A stretch of DNA of 64,000 bases from Chondrus crispus (taxonomy: Eukaryota; Rhodophyta; Florideophyceae; Gigartinales; Gigartinaceae): NCBI RefSeq assembly GCF_000350225.1, contig NW_005179113.1, positions 91,818 through 155,817 of the forward strand. Reading direction: 5' to 3'. This document shows, piece by piece, positions 19,856 to 31,513 of this stretch. Under the pieces are notes generated by a model. The model saw only the letters and a list, made by a program, of their open reading frames with translations. It ran no database searches and had not been told where the DNA came from. Each line of letters opens with the position of its first letter. The stretch's first letter is position 1. A program made the translations under genes and the position numbers.

Positions 19856-20917
19856 TTGCCAGGTACATCATAAAGGCCTGCATAATCGCATCGCGATTTT
19901 TTCTGGACTCCTCCCTCTGTTTTTCAGCTTCATCTCGTTCGTCTTGTCTCCTTTTTCGTTCCTCCTCCCGTTCATAGGCTCTACTTCTTGCTTCTTCATC
20001 CCGCCTCTCTCGAGCCTCCTGCCGCTCCCGTTCTGCCCTTTCCCGCTCAGTAATCCGGAATTCGCGTTCCTCTATAAGGGAAGCTTGCATAATTGCCACC
20101 AAATCGTCATCTTGGGTGTGACTACCGTGGCGTGATCGTTTATGCACAATTGGAAAGGCAGGTGATATTGTAGATGGTGACGAAGACCTTACAGGAATAC
20201 CGCCTTCAGCATCATCACCTTCGTCAGCATCTCTTGGACTGTTTGATTGGTTATTTTCTTCTACCCTCATATCTTCCGCAGATCCATTTCCATCCAAATC
20301 ACTGCAGTCTCCATCTCCTAAATCTACCCTTGACGTCATATCTTGCCTAAGCTTCTTTGCACGCAGTACTGAAGCAGGGATTCTCGGGTCTCCTGTTGGG
20401 GCTTTTTTCCTGTAAAGAATCGCAAACTTGCGGCGCAGCGAGTCCGTAGTCCGATTCTTGTCTGGGTATCGTGTCTTGTGAATGCCGGTGACTGCATCCC
20501 ACTCATCCCCTCCCACTGGCAAGTGTTCCTCTAGAATGTTTAAAAAGCTTTCCAGTTCTTGTTCTGTGAATGAAGCCCCACGCCCAGCACCATTTGATGC
20601 CCTTTTTCTTGCGGCATGAGTACGTTTCTGAACACCTCTAAGAACGCTTAAACGGCGCCGAGAAGCCTCCAGCGAGTAGCAAGCAGGTGAAGGGGGGGAT
20701 CTTGACAAGAAGAAAGCGGTGGACTGCGCGCGGGTAGAGAGACCGGCTGGATACTTTCATCGTCTGTCTCACGTGTTGACGGAGATGCATGGCCGTAGCC
20801 GTAAACATTACGGCCTTGGCGCACGGTAGGAGAGGTTGTTGCTGGGACGAAGGAGCCGCCGGCTTGGGGACAAATATCGGGTGCCGGCTCCTCGTCGGAG
20901 TCGGCAACATGAGCCAT
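19830..20917 (-). pseudogene. Myb/SANT-like Harbinger partner protein, frameshifted in a C7 run
   Basis: Second gene of PIF/Harbinger elements, a DNA-binding partner of the nuclease. The best ATG is at 20917 (MAHVADSDEEPAP). That frame changes to the main frame at a run of seven G (plus strand, about 20692-20698), so one base is gained or lost or the assembly is wrong there. The main frame has the Myb/SANT-like block GRGASFTEQELESFLNILEE ... GDEWDAVTGIH ... DSLRRKFAILY, resembling DUF6818 proteins. It continues with an acidic linker and a long Arg/Glu coiled coil ending at 19830. Confidence 0.72.
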
Positions 20918-21245
20918 GTAGACGTTGGGCTGCGGGGTTGGACAGCGGCTGATACGACGGAGGGAAAGTGTGGAGGGAGGCCAGATCGAAATAGGAATGA
21001 GGTTGCCGAGGGGTGGGATGGGTTGATCGGACAGATCGCAGAGAAATATTTGAGCACATGGTATGATATAGGGTGGTATAGGTGGGTGCGGATGTGCGTT
21101 TGTGTCTGTGCACAAACAATTACATCGGGAGGGGAACGAAGAGCAAATCGGCGGTTTGTGTATGCACAAACACCTCCGACTCAATCAAAATCGGCGGATT
21201 TGCGCATACACAAAATGTGTTTTTATGTTTTTCGCAGTCGCCCAC

Positions 21246-21838
21246 TGTTGCGGGTCTGAATTTGATTCTTTCTTGACACGTGGGACACGCGAGAGCGGTT
21301 GCATATGACCCGGCTCCTAATGCGCGGCACAGCCCGACAGTGTCAGGCGAGGACATGGCGAGGACTTGGAGACGTTCGGGGAAGGGAGGCGGTGCGGTGA
21401 CGCGAGGACGTTGCGGGACGACGAGAGCGTTTTGACCCAATGGCGTCGCTGGAGGTAGACAGGAGGCGCTGGCCGGGCCGCCAGGGCTACGGAAGGTGTC
21501 GGGCGGAAGCGCGCGCAGGACGTTGGGCAAGGGCGTAATGGTGTATACGGTGGCAGCAAGAGGGGAACGTGAGGCTCGGAGGGGACGGAGGGAGGTTCGC
21601 AACGGAAGGGCGGGCAAACGGACCGAGTCCTGGATGGTGGCGGCAGGCGCCTGCTCGAGGGATGGAGGACGGGATGCCGCCGATGGTTGCCAGTATCGAC
21701 AGTATAAGTTCGTCGCAGCGCGTAGAAAGGAAGGCCATCGAGGGAGCAAGAGGCGACTTGGGAGAAAACTTGCGGACTACCTTCAGAAATCGCTGCTCTT
21801 TCGGTCCGTAGGGTGTGCGCCTTGGACTAGCCGCAACA
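21246..21838 (+). repeat. Gypsy 5' LTR
   Basis: 593 bp, TGTTGCGG...CCGCAACA. Directly after it comes the perfect 14-bp palindrome TAACAAATTTGTTA (21839-21852) where a tRNA primer-binding site is expected. Confidence 0.92.
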
Positions 21839-22120
21839 TAACAAATTTGTTAGTGAACACCTCACTACATTTTTCGCGTCTGGATTGACAGGGACAACGA
21901 ACACGGGCCGGGTCGAAAGAATGAACGTACTCGGAAAGAAGAAGGGCCTCGGCAGCGGGCCCACAAGCGCACGGACGAAACAGGAGGACATGGAAGAGAA
22001 GTTCGCAAGGATGACCACTGACGACGTACCGATGGATAGGGGAAAGATGTCGGGGAGGAGAGCCAGCCGGGAAACGAAAGTAGGACTACACCCCTCGACC
22101 CCCGTGAGCCTCTGGAATCC

Positions 22121-23170
22121 ATGAAAGAAGCGATGGAAGCCATCCTCGTGAACCTCTAGCACAACACAAGGGCCATCAGGGCCATCGGCGACGCGGTTGG
22201 AGACCTAGGGGATCTTTTCGAGGCCAGCTCCACCAAGGGAGGCGCTGCCGTACGCTGTCTAAAGGCTCACTATGCGGACGCTACTGACTCGCCCGGTTGG
22301 CGAACAGAACCGCCGCGACCGAATCCGGAAGACCCGCTGTCAAACCGACAGGTACGGGAACAAGCACCTACCGCTACGACGAGGGAGGCGCACGCTAGAT
22401 TCACCGACAAGAGCGAATTGTTGAATCCGAGTACTGCGTTCAAGATATACGACAGATCGCTTGAAGCTATCCGCATCTCGCTGGTAGGGGAAAAGAATTT
22501 CTTTGCGGCGCAACGGGCATGGAGACACCTCACACAAGACTTCCCGGTACAGCATAAGCATCATCGCCGTTTGCTCGCCTGTGCCTTTTCAGGAACCGCC
22601 CTATCCGTCTTCGAGGGCATCGCGTCGTCAAACCTACACTGCGGCGCGGAGGATCTCTGGACTTTGGCTAGGGAACGGCTGTGTAACGCCAGCCATCAGC
22701 TTCAAATGAGGACGCGTTTCAACAAGATGACTTGGAGGTCGGGGAAGGAAAGCCTAAATCAATTTGCGCACAGGGTTCGGGCAGCCGCGCTCGCCCTTTC
22801 CGAACCAGTGTCGGACGACACCATGCTGGATAGATTTATCCAATCGCTGCCGCCCAGTCTACAGGATTTGGCCATTTCGATCCCTGGGTCATTCGACGAG
22901 GTGACCGGGAGGGTGGCAATGATGTCCGCATCTACAAGTGCCGAGACCGGCAGGGGCCGATTCCGCGATGAGCTTGTCAGGCAGATGGAGGAAGGAACAG
23001 CCCAAGATGAGGAACTCGTCGCCGGCGTCGACGCAAATACTCCGCCAACTCCACTGCCCACCTCTACAGATGAGCGTTTCACGTCAGCTACGTGTCACTG
23101 GAAGCATACCGCAGGGGGAAGGAGTGGGGGCGGAAAGAGGCCCACCGGACTGCCGCCCCGCAAGAATTAA
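22121..23170 (+). pseudogene. gag: Gypsy Gag, one in-frame TAG
   Basis: Capsid-like Gag frame. From ATG 22121 it meets TAG at 22157-22159, then stays open to 23170. The 22418-23170 part contains the helical retroviral-type capsid core (RFNKMTWRSGKESLNQFAHR, MLDRFIQSLPPSLQDL). No clear CCHC knuckle is visible. A second frame with a basic, helical start (21906-22124) overlaps at the 5' end and may be the true N-terminus, requiring a frameshift. Gag and Pol overlap by about 100 bp in a -1 relation, consistent with programmed -1 frameshifting. Confidence 0.75.
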
Positions 23171-26100
23171 GCATACCGCCCGGTGAGGGCCGGACGGCCC
23201 TGGAGCGTGTGTGCAGATGCACAAGAGGCCGACAGAGATTGTCGGAGGGAGTGAAGGTCTGTTTGAAGGTGCGGGGTGGGACTTTGTGGGTGCCCCTAGA
23301 TACCGGTGCCATTTCGTTATGGGTTGATCAAGACTGGTTCCAATCAGTTGGGGGAACATGGACTGCAGACGACTGCTCTGCCCGCACGGCAGACGGCAGT
23401 GAGATGGAGGTCTGCGGACGCGGGGTTTTGAAGTTTTCGCTGTGGGGGAAGGGATTTCGCGAGTCGGTACGCGTGGCTGCCAACCTCCCCAGCACCGTGC
23501 TCATTGGTTCCCAATTCTGGAGGAAACACGGCCTGCATCTAGACCTTGCTGCGGACAAGGCGGAGATCTGGGTTCGAGGGCATCGTATCAAAGGTCAAGT
23601 GCGCAGGCAGGACAATGGCGGCGCGCTTGTTGAACTAGCCGCCGCCGTCCGCGACGCAGAAGTCGACGACGCAATTGTCGGCATGCACTTGTCGACTTTC
23701 CACCCGGGGAAGCAGCTGCAGGAGCGACTGCGGGCGGTGCTGTGGCGGCAGAGGGCAGTATTCAAGGGCCTCGGGTGCATAAAAGGAGTTAAGCACGAGA
23801 TCAAGATAGACCTTGCTGCCCGCCCCGTGTGCTGCCCGGTTCGGAGACGCTCGCCGAAGGAGGAGGAGGTGGAGCGCAAAGCCATGAAAAAGCTGCTGGA
23901 GCTGGGAGTTGTCGAACACGCGACGTCTCCACGAGCAGCTTGCAATGTATTCGTGAAGAAAAAGGACGGGTCGACTCGAGTTACGTCAGATTTTAGAGGA
24001 CTGAACTCGGTGACCGTCACGGACAGCTACCCCATGGAGGACGTCCGGGCGACCCTGGATTGGATGGGCTGCAAGCGGGTCTTTTCTACGATAGATCTGA
24101 AGGACGGCTTCGTTCAGATTGAGCTGGATGAGAATTCGAAGGACTACACTGCAGTGCGCACAGTCCTTGGGCTCTTACGGTACGTCAGGCTACCGCAAGG
24201 GTTAAAGAATTCCCCCGCCGCGTTCCAACGCGTCATCAATGTCATACTCGGGGACCGCAACAGAAGAGACGTATGGGCCTTTATGGACGATATAAGTCTC
24301 GGTACTGAGTCCGCGGAAGACCACCTAACGTCACTGGAATCCGTCCTGCGGCTGCTACTCGACGCAGGCGCCCGGTTGAAGTTCTCAAAGTGCCAGTTTG
24401 GCGTACGAGCTGCCGAAATTCTTGGGCACTGCATTGACGAAGATGGGCTCAAGCTGTCAGCCGCCCACGTAAAGGTGATCCGGGAACTCGAGCCGGGAAA
24501 CGGGGAGGAGCTCATGCGCTTCCTCGGTCTAGTCAATTATTTCAGTGACTTCGTCGACCACTTTGCCGAAATTGCGAAGCCGCTCCATGCTGTCCTGAGA
24601 GGTACGGGCTTCAATCGGAAGAAGAGGCGCGGAACCCACCTTGTCATTAAGGATCGGGACAGCAGGTGGGGTAGCTGCCAGAGAAAGGCGTGGGAAGAGC
24701 TGAAGGCGGTCCTCGGGGAACCGGAATTTCTCGCATCACCAAGGAGGGGAGCGGCCAAGAAATTTATGACCGACGCCAGTGGGTACGGACTCGGAGGAGT
24801 GCTAATGCAGGAGGAAAGCAATGGCAAATGGCGACCAATTGCTTTTACAAGCAGGAAGCTGTCCGAATCCGAGAGGAAGTTTACCGTCACCGAAAGGGAA
24901 TGTCTGGCCGTGGTACACGGGCTCCGTAAGTGGCGCCCGTACCTACACGGCGAGAAGGGGGTCACAATCGTAACTGACCACTGCTCCTTGAAATGGCTAA
25001 TGAGCCTCCGCGACCTGAGAGGGAGGTTGGCACGCTGGATGGTAGAAGTTCAAGATTATGACTTTTCGGTACAGTACGCCACTGGCTCCGCCCTCGTCGT
25101 CCCGGACACCTTAAGCAGGGATGCCATCGAAAAGCCTCTATGTCAGCGCTGCTTCGCGCCGATCGAGCTTCAGGAGAAAGGGAGTCGGAACGCAGAGGAA
25201 GTCAGGGCAGTCGTGACCCTTGGGGCCTTCGGAGGAGAACCAACCGCCGAACAGTTACGAGAAGCCCAGCTGAAGGCCTTTGGCAACTCCGTCGAGTGGG
25301 TCGCGGCAGATGTGAGGGGCCGATACAGTGTGACTAACGAGGGCTTGCTGTGCTTCAGACCACGAGGGCCCGGCAGCGCCAGCTGCCTGGTTGTCTCGCC
25401 ACAGTTAGTGGGGGCAGTTCTGCAGTTTGTGCACGGGCCCCGGATGGATGGCCACTATGGACTCAGGCGGACAGAGGCACGAATTAGAGGTCGCTACTGG
25501 TGGCCGTCGTGGAAAAGGGATGTCAGAAGGAAGATCGCGCGATGCGTTGCCTGCACTGCCGTCAAAGCGGCTAGGCCCGGAAGGGGTGCACGAATGCAGG
25601 TGTACCATCCCGCACGCAGGTTTCAGCAGGTCGCGGTAGACGTGCAGACGAAAACACCGCGGACACGGGCTGGAAATATCAAGGTCCTCGTCATAATCGA
25701 CACGTTCACAAGGTTCGCCCGCGGAGTCCTGATTCCGGACGAGAAGGCAGAGATGGTGGCAAGAAAAATCCTCGACGAGTGGGTATCGATCTTCGGCGCT
25801 ATGGAAACGCTCCTGTCAGATAGGGGTCCCAATTTTGTGGGGAATGTTGTGGTAAGTATGGCCGCACAGCTCGGCACGAAACGCGTCACCACCTCTCCAT
25901 TCCACCCCCAGGCGAACAGGTGCGTGGAGAGGTGGAACCGGACGCTTGCGCAAGACCTGGCATGCTTTGTGTCCACAGGGCAGGACGATTGGGACCTTTA
26001 CGTCTCGTTGGCCAGCCTACGGTACAACACTGGGGTGCATTAGGCGACCCAGTTATCCCCATTTGATGCAATGTTCGGGATCGAGGCCTTCATGGCTTGG

Positions 26101-26760
26101 GGTGATGTGGAAGCCGACAGGGTGATGGGGGAGCCCTACAGCACGCAAAGGAACCTCAAGGAGCTCCACAGCAGGCTGCTCAATTGTGGAATGGAGGCAC
26201 GCAGGAAAGCTGCCAAGCATTACGATCGCAACGTGAGGGGAATGCGCTTGCGGACCGGAGACCGCGTGATGGTGTGGGCACCAGACCTAGTTAGTAAGGA
26301 GGGAAATAAGGTGGTCCCTTCGTGGCTGGGACCGTATGTGGTGGAACAAATGCTTTCGGACGTGAGCTACAGGCTGCGCTCGGAAATTGGGGACGTGACG
26401 GCACGAGTGCACCCGAATCACTTACGACGCATCTCGCAGGTAGCCATCCAGACCGCAGACCCAAAGGAAGGGGTGTTTCCGGACGGTCTCAGGCTACTCG
26501 AGAAGATGAATACGTATGAACACAGGCCGTGCCCGAGGACGGGAGCTTCTGAGAGGTGGTTCCGAGTTCAGCTACGTGGGCGTGCGTCTCCGAGGTGGAC
26601 ACCGCAGTCCGCACTTCCCGAAGCAATTGTGAAGCTTTACGATGACAGGCAGGGCCACGCAGGCCCCGAGTATGGAGAAGGACGCACCGACGCTACTGGA
26701 CAAAGATTGACGGAGACTCCCGTGTCCAAGACCGCGCTCGACCGAGCACCCCGTCAATAG
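23074..26760 (+). pseudogene. pol: Gypsy Pol (PR-RT-RNaseH-INT), one in-frame TAG
   Basis: The frame opens at 23074 inside gag. Protease active site PLDTGAISLW; RT with AFMDDISLGT (FMDD variant of YxDD); RNase H starting MTDASGYGLGG; HHCC-type zinc segment ending CVACTAVKAA; integrase core with Asp in AVDVQT, Asp in LSDRGPNFVG and Glu in CVERWNRTL. A TAG at 26041-26043 interrupts the frame after RYNTGVH, and the same frame resumes through the integrase C-terminus with the GPY/F module (WLGPYVVEQ) to 26760. All catalytic residues are intact, so the TAG is the only evident lesion in Pol. Confidence 0.9.
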
Positions 26761-26807
26761 GACCGGTGCTCCCAACCAGTTCTCAAGGACATACGCAAAG
26801 GGACGGG

Positions 26808-27400
26808 TGTTGCGGGTCTGAATTTGATTCTTTCTTGACACGTGGGACACGCGAGAGCGGTTGCATATGACCCGGCTCCTAATGCGCGGCACAGCCCGAC
26901 AGTGTCAGGCGAGGACATGGCGAGGACTTGGAGACGTTCGGGGAAGGGAGGCGGTGCGGTGACGCGAGGACGTTGCGGGACGACGAGAGCGTTTTGACCC
27001 AATGGCGTCGCTGGAGGTAGACAGGAGGCGCTGGCCGGGCCGCCAGGGCTACGGAAGGTGTCGGGCGGAAGCGCGCGCAGGACGTTGGGCAAGGGCGTAA
27101 TGGTGTATACGGTGGCAGCAAGAGGGGAACGTGAGGCTCGGAGGGGACGGAGGGAGGTTCGCAACGGAAGGGCGGGCAAACGGACCGAGTCCTGGATGGT
27201 GGCGGCAGGCGCCTGCTCGAGGGATGGAGGACGGGATGCCGCCGATGGTTGCCAGTATCGACAGTATAAGTTCGTCGCAGCGCGTAGAAAGGAAGGCCAT
27301 CGAGGGAGCAAGAGGCGACTTGGGAGAAAACTTGCGGACTACCTTCAGAAATCGCTGCTCTTTCGGTCCGTAGGGTGTGCGCCTTGGACTAGCCGCAACA
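26808..27400 (+). repeat. Gypsy 3' LTR
   Basis: 593 bp, matching 21246-21838 with no difference that I noticed. Preceded by the polypurine tract ending GGGACGGG. Confidence 0.92.
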
Positions 27401-27764
27401 GTGCTGTATCCTGGCTGGAAAAGAGCATGCCCAGAACAGAACCTTACAGTGTATCGCTTTCAGTAAGAACCAGGACATCAACTTCAATTTCTAATCAACA
27501 CAATGTAAGAAATCAGCGGACACTAGAGCCAGGGGTCACTGGTGCATGGTTTCAGTACAAGGGGGGACTCGCTTTACTGCCGCTTTTGTTATTGCCACCC
27601 TCGCATTTGTGCACCCCCTGACGCATGAACACGAAAAGTGCCACGTGTTATACGGGTCCAGCTGTTAGGCTGTCTCTCGTCCGTGTCAAACACAAAAAGC
27701 CCTTTTTAGCCCGATCCTCCTCAAGCTACTGCACACCGTCCACCGACTTTAGCTTGTAGTCGTT

Positions 27765-28574
27765 ATGGCTCCGGTTCCAGAAAAGACGAAAGCGACTCGC
27801 AAACGTCTGAACATATCGCAGAAGCTCGAAATCGCAGATCTGCTCGAAAATGGATACCGTACCACAGCCGATATGCGACAGTTCGGCATTGCCGAGCGGA
27901 CCGTACGACACATCATGGTAACTGCTCCCGCATTGCTCCGCGTAGCCAACCAGAAGCCCCAGTCACTTCAAGCGAAGACCCGTCAGTCCATTATGGTCTC
28001 CCATCTCGAACTGAAGCTCCTTGAATTTCTCAACTATGCCAGATCAGCAAAAATGCCAGTAACACAAACTGTCCTACAAACGCGGGCCCTCATGATTAAG
28101 AAACAAATGCTCATGAGACTTGCAAGTCTCAGGTGACAGGTAAACTTTACCTGCGATCTTGAAGATCGCACCTCGCTTGACAAGTTCACAGCATCTCGTG
28201 GATGGGTAAAGAAATTTGTCAAGCGACATCTCTTCGTTCTGTAGCCCTGTACGGGGAGGGAGGGCAAGTACAAGTACAGGAAGTCGCAAAAGACATCAAC
28301 ATCCTGCGATCACGTTTGCGCAATTTCGACCCAGAGAACATCTACAATGTCGACGAAACAGGCTTGTTCTTCAAGCTGCTACCTCGACGCAGTGCGTGCG
28401 GTGCGGAATCCACCTGAAAACCAATCAAGTGATGAAGATGAGAGCGCTGGGAATACGATAGGAAGAAGCGCTATACCCTCTGCGCTGGAAATCGCGGAAT
28501 TGTTTGGAGATCTGGAACTTCTGGCATCTGAGTGCCAAGTTTCGGACGCTTTATTCAGCAAAGCGCGCGTTTCT
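27765..28574 (+). pseudogene. DDE_1 transposase with internal deletion
   Basis: Begins ATGGCTCCGGTTCC at 27765 with an N-terminal helix-turn-helix (ISQKLEIADLLENGYRTTAD). A different frame further on reads RNFDPENIYNVDETGLFFKL (about 28320-28375), which carries the first catalytic Asp of the DDE_1 family. Immediately after it the sequence jumps to an acidic C-terminal part, so the catalytic core is deleted. The last codons are cut by the copia insertion at 28575. They resume after 33784 and reach a stop about 20 codons later. Confidence 0.78.
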
Positions 28575-28765
28575 TGTGAGAAACTAGTGACCTTTATTCA
28601 ATTATATCATTTTTCCTCGTCGTCCCTTCGATCTTCCTCGTGGTCATATACTGTCTATCTTTCTGGGGACCGGCTGTCATGTGCGGTCTGACTATGGATG
28701 ACAGTGCTCTGAGCAACATATGTGTGTGTGAGGTCTCACAGTCCCGGGTGGTGCGATGGGTACTG

Positions 28766-30300
28766 TTATTCAGGGGGTGTGGAGATGTTGAGCATGTGGG
28801 TGAATTTCGTGAACTTGGTTCGTCCCAGTGGCTTGGTGAAAAGGTCGGCGGGGTTGTCGGCGGTCGGGACATGTTGTAGGGTAACGAAGTGGTTGGAAAC
28901 ATTGTCTTGGAGATGGTGGTGACGAACGTCTATAAGTTTTCGGCGTTTGGTGGGTGCGCTGTTGTTGCCGATTAGTATTGCTGCGTTATTGTCGATGTGG
29001 AGTGGCATCACTTGTCCTGGGTAGAAGGGAGTGTCGTGGAGGATCCGTCGTAGCCAATTGGTTTGTTGGACAGCGGTTGTGGCGGCGAGGTACTCGGCTT
29101 TGCATGTGGATAGCGCAACTACGTTTTGCTTAGTTGATGTCCAACCGATTGGGGAGAGGTTGATAGTATGAAGTGCGCCTGTGTAGGACTTGCGGTAGGT
29201 CGTGTTGGCATAATCTGAATCACTGAAGCTGGCGAGGTTCAGTGAGGAGGGGAGGGAAGGGGTAGCCGTGTTCTTGTACAGGATGCCGACGTGGCGGGAG
29301 CCTTGGAGGTATCTAAGAAGCCATTTCAGTTGCGCCCAATGGCGTTGGGTTGGACTGTGCATGCTGGCGGCCAGGCGGTGGGTGGGGTGCGTGATGTCAG
29401 GGCGTGTGCTATCCGCTAGGTACCGGAGGTCCCCGATAGTTTGACGGAAGGTGTGGGCTGTCGTATCATCCAACTGTGGGGCTTGCTCTGAATCTGCGTC
29501 GTTAGGCTTTTCGGGGAACGGTGTGTGCTTTGCATTGCAGTTGGAGTATCGGAGTTTGTCGAGGATTTGGGCAACTACATGGGGTTGGTACAAGTGTCTG
29601 TGGCCGGTTCCTGTGCGAGATACTTTCCAATTGAAGTATTGTGTGGGGGGGCCTAGTCGCTTAACCTTGTACTTTTGTGAGAGAACTGTGTGTAAGCTGC
29701 CGATCAGGTGTGGGTGGGACGCTGTGGTAAGAAAGTAGTCCAGGGTGACGTTGACGGCTATGAAGCCTCCCGATGTATGCTTGGTAAAGAGGCAGAGATC
29801 GGCTTGGCATTGTGTATACCCGTGGGTTTTGAGGTGGGCCACCAGTCTGGTGAGATATATGAACGCAGCAGGGGTGGTGCCATACAGGTTACGGAGCAGG
29901 CGACCGAGTGTTCCTGGGTGCTTGCGCTTGCCGTTGGCCCGGGTGGGTTGCTTGACGAAAACCGAGTGGTTTTTGTCATACGGTTCGTGGAGGTAAGCGG
30001 CTTCGATGTGAAAGTGTTCCAGGGGGTATGCGCAATGTGCGGCAATAGCGAAGATCAATCGAACTGTGGTCTTCTCTGCCATGTATGCGGTGGTGGCGTG
30101 AGGGTCGTAGTGCGTGCCTGCTTTCATGAGGTCGCCCCGCACGGTGCAGCGGGCTTTTCGTTTTTGGACGGTTCCGTCAGTGTTCCATTTGTACTTATAT
30201 GTCATTTTGAGGGGGGTCGGTTTTGTGTGTTGCGGTGTACTGTGCGGGGGGAGCCAGCGGATGGTCTCGTTGCTGTCCAGGGTGTCTAGTTCGTCATCGT
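28766..30300 (-). pseudogene. Copia 1 reverse transcriptase and RNase H
   Basis: Frame from about DDELDTLDSNETIRW through KMTYKYKWNTDGT to the RNase H end (VALSTCKAEYLA, then NNAAILIGNN). The copia tail signature LRYLQGSRHVGILY and ADLFTKPLGRTKF is present. The RT YVDD box is replaced by NVTLDYFLTT, so the polymerase is probably dead. Upstream connection to integrase needs frameshifts. Confidence 0.85.
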
Positions 30301-30495
30301 GGGCTGTGGCCCATGCCGTGGCATCAGGGTATGTCTGAGACGATCTAAATGAAGGGGGGTTCGGGGTAGTGATGCGTATGTGCGATAGGGTTTGGGTATG
30401 GAATGCTCAGGCATGTTGGTGAGCGGGGTCGGAGGTGGCAGCGTACGGCTTAAAGTCTGCCGTGCGCATTTGTTGGTAAGAATTGGTGCGGAGGT

Positions 30496-31513
30496 TCAAA
30501 ACCATACTGGTAGTGTCAGTGAGTCCGTACATGTAGCGGACGAGGTCGGCGCGAGGCTGGAGTTTTTCTTTTTGCGATGGACGGGTGCTGTTCCTTTCTG
30601 TCCGAAGGCCAAAATTTGGGACATCAAGGGTTTCTGCTTATGCCACATTTCGTAGGGGGAGTTGCCATGCGCACTGTGGCGTATAATGTTATACTTAAAC
30701 GCTGCATCGCGAGTGGCATCCTCCCAATACGTGTCCGGTAGTTTGGCGTGGAACAGATTGGCTCGTGCGGCAGCCATCAGTGTGTGGTTGATACGTTTGG
30801 CGAGTAAATTTTCCTGGGGTTGGTGTGGGGTTGTCGTTTTGAAATCGATACCGTAGGACTTGTAAAGTGACTTCAGTACGTTGGTTTGGTACTCTAGTGC
30901 ATTGTTGGAGCGGAATACTGCGGGCGGTCGGTGACGTTGGGTGACAAGCCACGCAAGGAAAGCGGGGATAATGAGGCCGACTTCCTTGCGGTCCTTTAGG
31001 AAGTAGAGGATAAGGTACCTACTCTGGGCGTCGACAAAGGTGAGAAAGTGGTTGTGGCCGTGGCAAGAAGTGGAATGGATGGGGCCACACGTGTCTGAAG
31101 TAATATAACTCAAGACGGGGTATTGTTTTGGATTGGGTTTGTGAGGGGAGGGTTTTTGTTTGCCATGAGCGCAGGCGGAGCATGTGATGGTTGGGGAGTG
31201 CGTTGTGAGCGCTCGGGGCATACCGGAGATGGTTCGGTCTCTGGCCATTTTGCGCAGTGTGGTGATCGGGGCATGGTTAAGGCGGAGATGCAATTCGTAG
31301 AACGTGGATGTTTTGGCATTCGGCTGTCTGGGGGGGGAACCATTGGGGTGTACGGTGAGTTGGTGGGGTGGTGTGTGGGAGGCGAGTGGGAGACGTGGTT
31401 CTGCGAGAAGTTGGGGAGTGGTCGATCGTTGGGCGATGGGTTTGGTCTTTACCGACGGTCTGTTTGGGTAGGAGATGGTGCGATCCGCTCGAGCAGGTGT
31501 TGGACGTGGTCTG
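30496..31513 (-). pseudogene. Copia 1 integrase, catalytic residues lost
   Basis: Contains the GAG-pre-integrase segment (LHLRLNHAPITTLRK, CSACAHGKQ) and core DTCGP. The second Asp is Asn (RSNNALEY instead of RSDNGGEY) and the catalytic Glu is Lys (LAKRINHTL instead of AERKNRTL). A frameshift in an A-rich run near 30562 separates the C-terminus. The frame continues upstream, across the nested LTR, into the protease. Confidence 0.85.

Larger units (their letters stand above)
15219..21243. mobile_element. PIF/Harbinger DNA transposon carrying host gene fragments
   Basis: Inverted termini: left GGGCGACTCCGAAAAACAT, right end read inward GGGCGACTGCGAAAAACAT. Both are followed by AAA and a region of GTGTA/ACACAAA words. 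The flanks are ACT (15216-15218) and ACT (21244-21246), a 3-bp duplication as expected for the superfamily. The 6025-bp element encodes a DDE nuclease (plus strand) and a Myb/SANT-like protein (minus strand), the usual two-gene set. The 3.2 kb between them carries pieces of RNA polymerase I subunit genes. The last base of the right duplication is also the first base of the neighbouring gypsy LTR. Confidence 0.85.
21246..27400 (+). mobile_element. Ty3/gypsy LTR retrotransposon, 6155 bp, very young
   Basis: Two 593-bp LTRs (21246-21838 and 26808-27400) begin TGTTGCGGGT and end CCGCAACA. They encode identical shadow frames throughout, so they are essentially identical. Gag and Pol lie between on the plus strand in the order protease, RT, RNase H, integrase (gypsy order). 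A purine tract GCAAAGGGACGGG abuts the 3' LTR. No 5-bp target duplication is seen: the left flank is CCCAC because a Harbinger element lies there, the right is GTGCT. Confidence 0.93.

Noticed and set aside
19285..19860. Cys/His-rich minus-strand frames in the tandem duplication as zinc fingers
   Set aside because: Cys and His spacing fits no finger family and the frame differs between copies.
22418..23170. Search for a CCHC zinc knuckle in gypsy Gag
   Set aside because: Only scattered Cys/His near the end; no CX2CX4HX4C in any frame that I could see.
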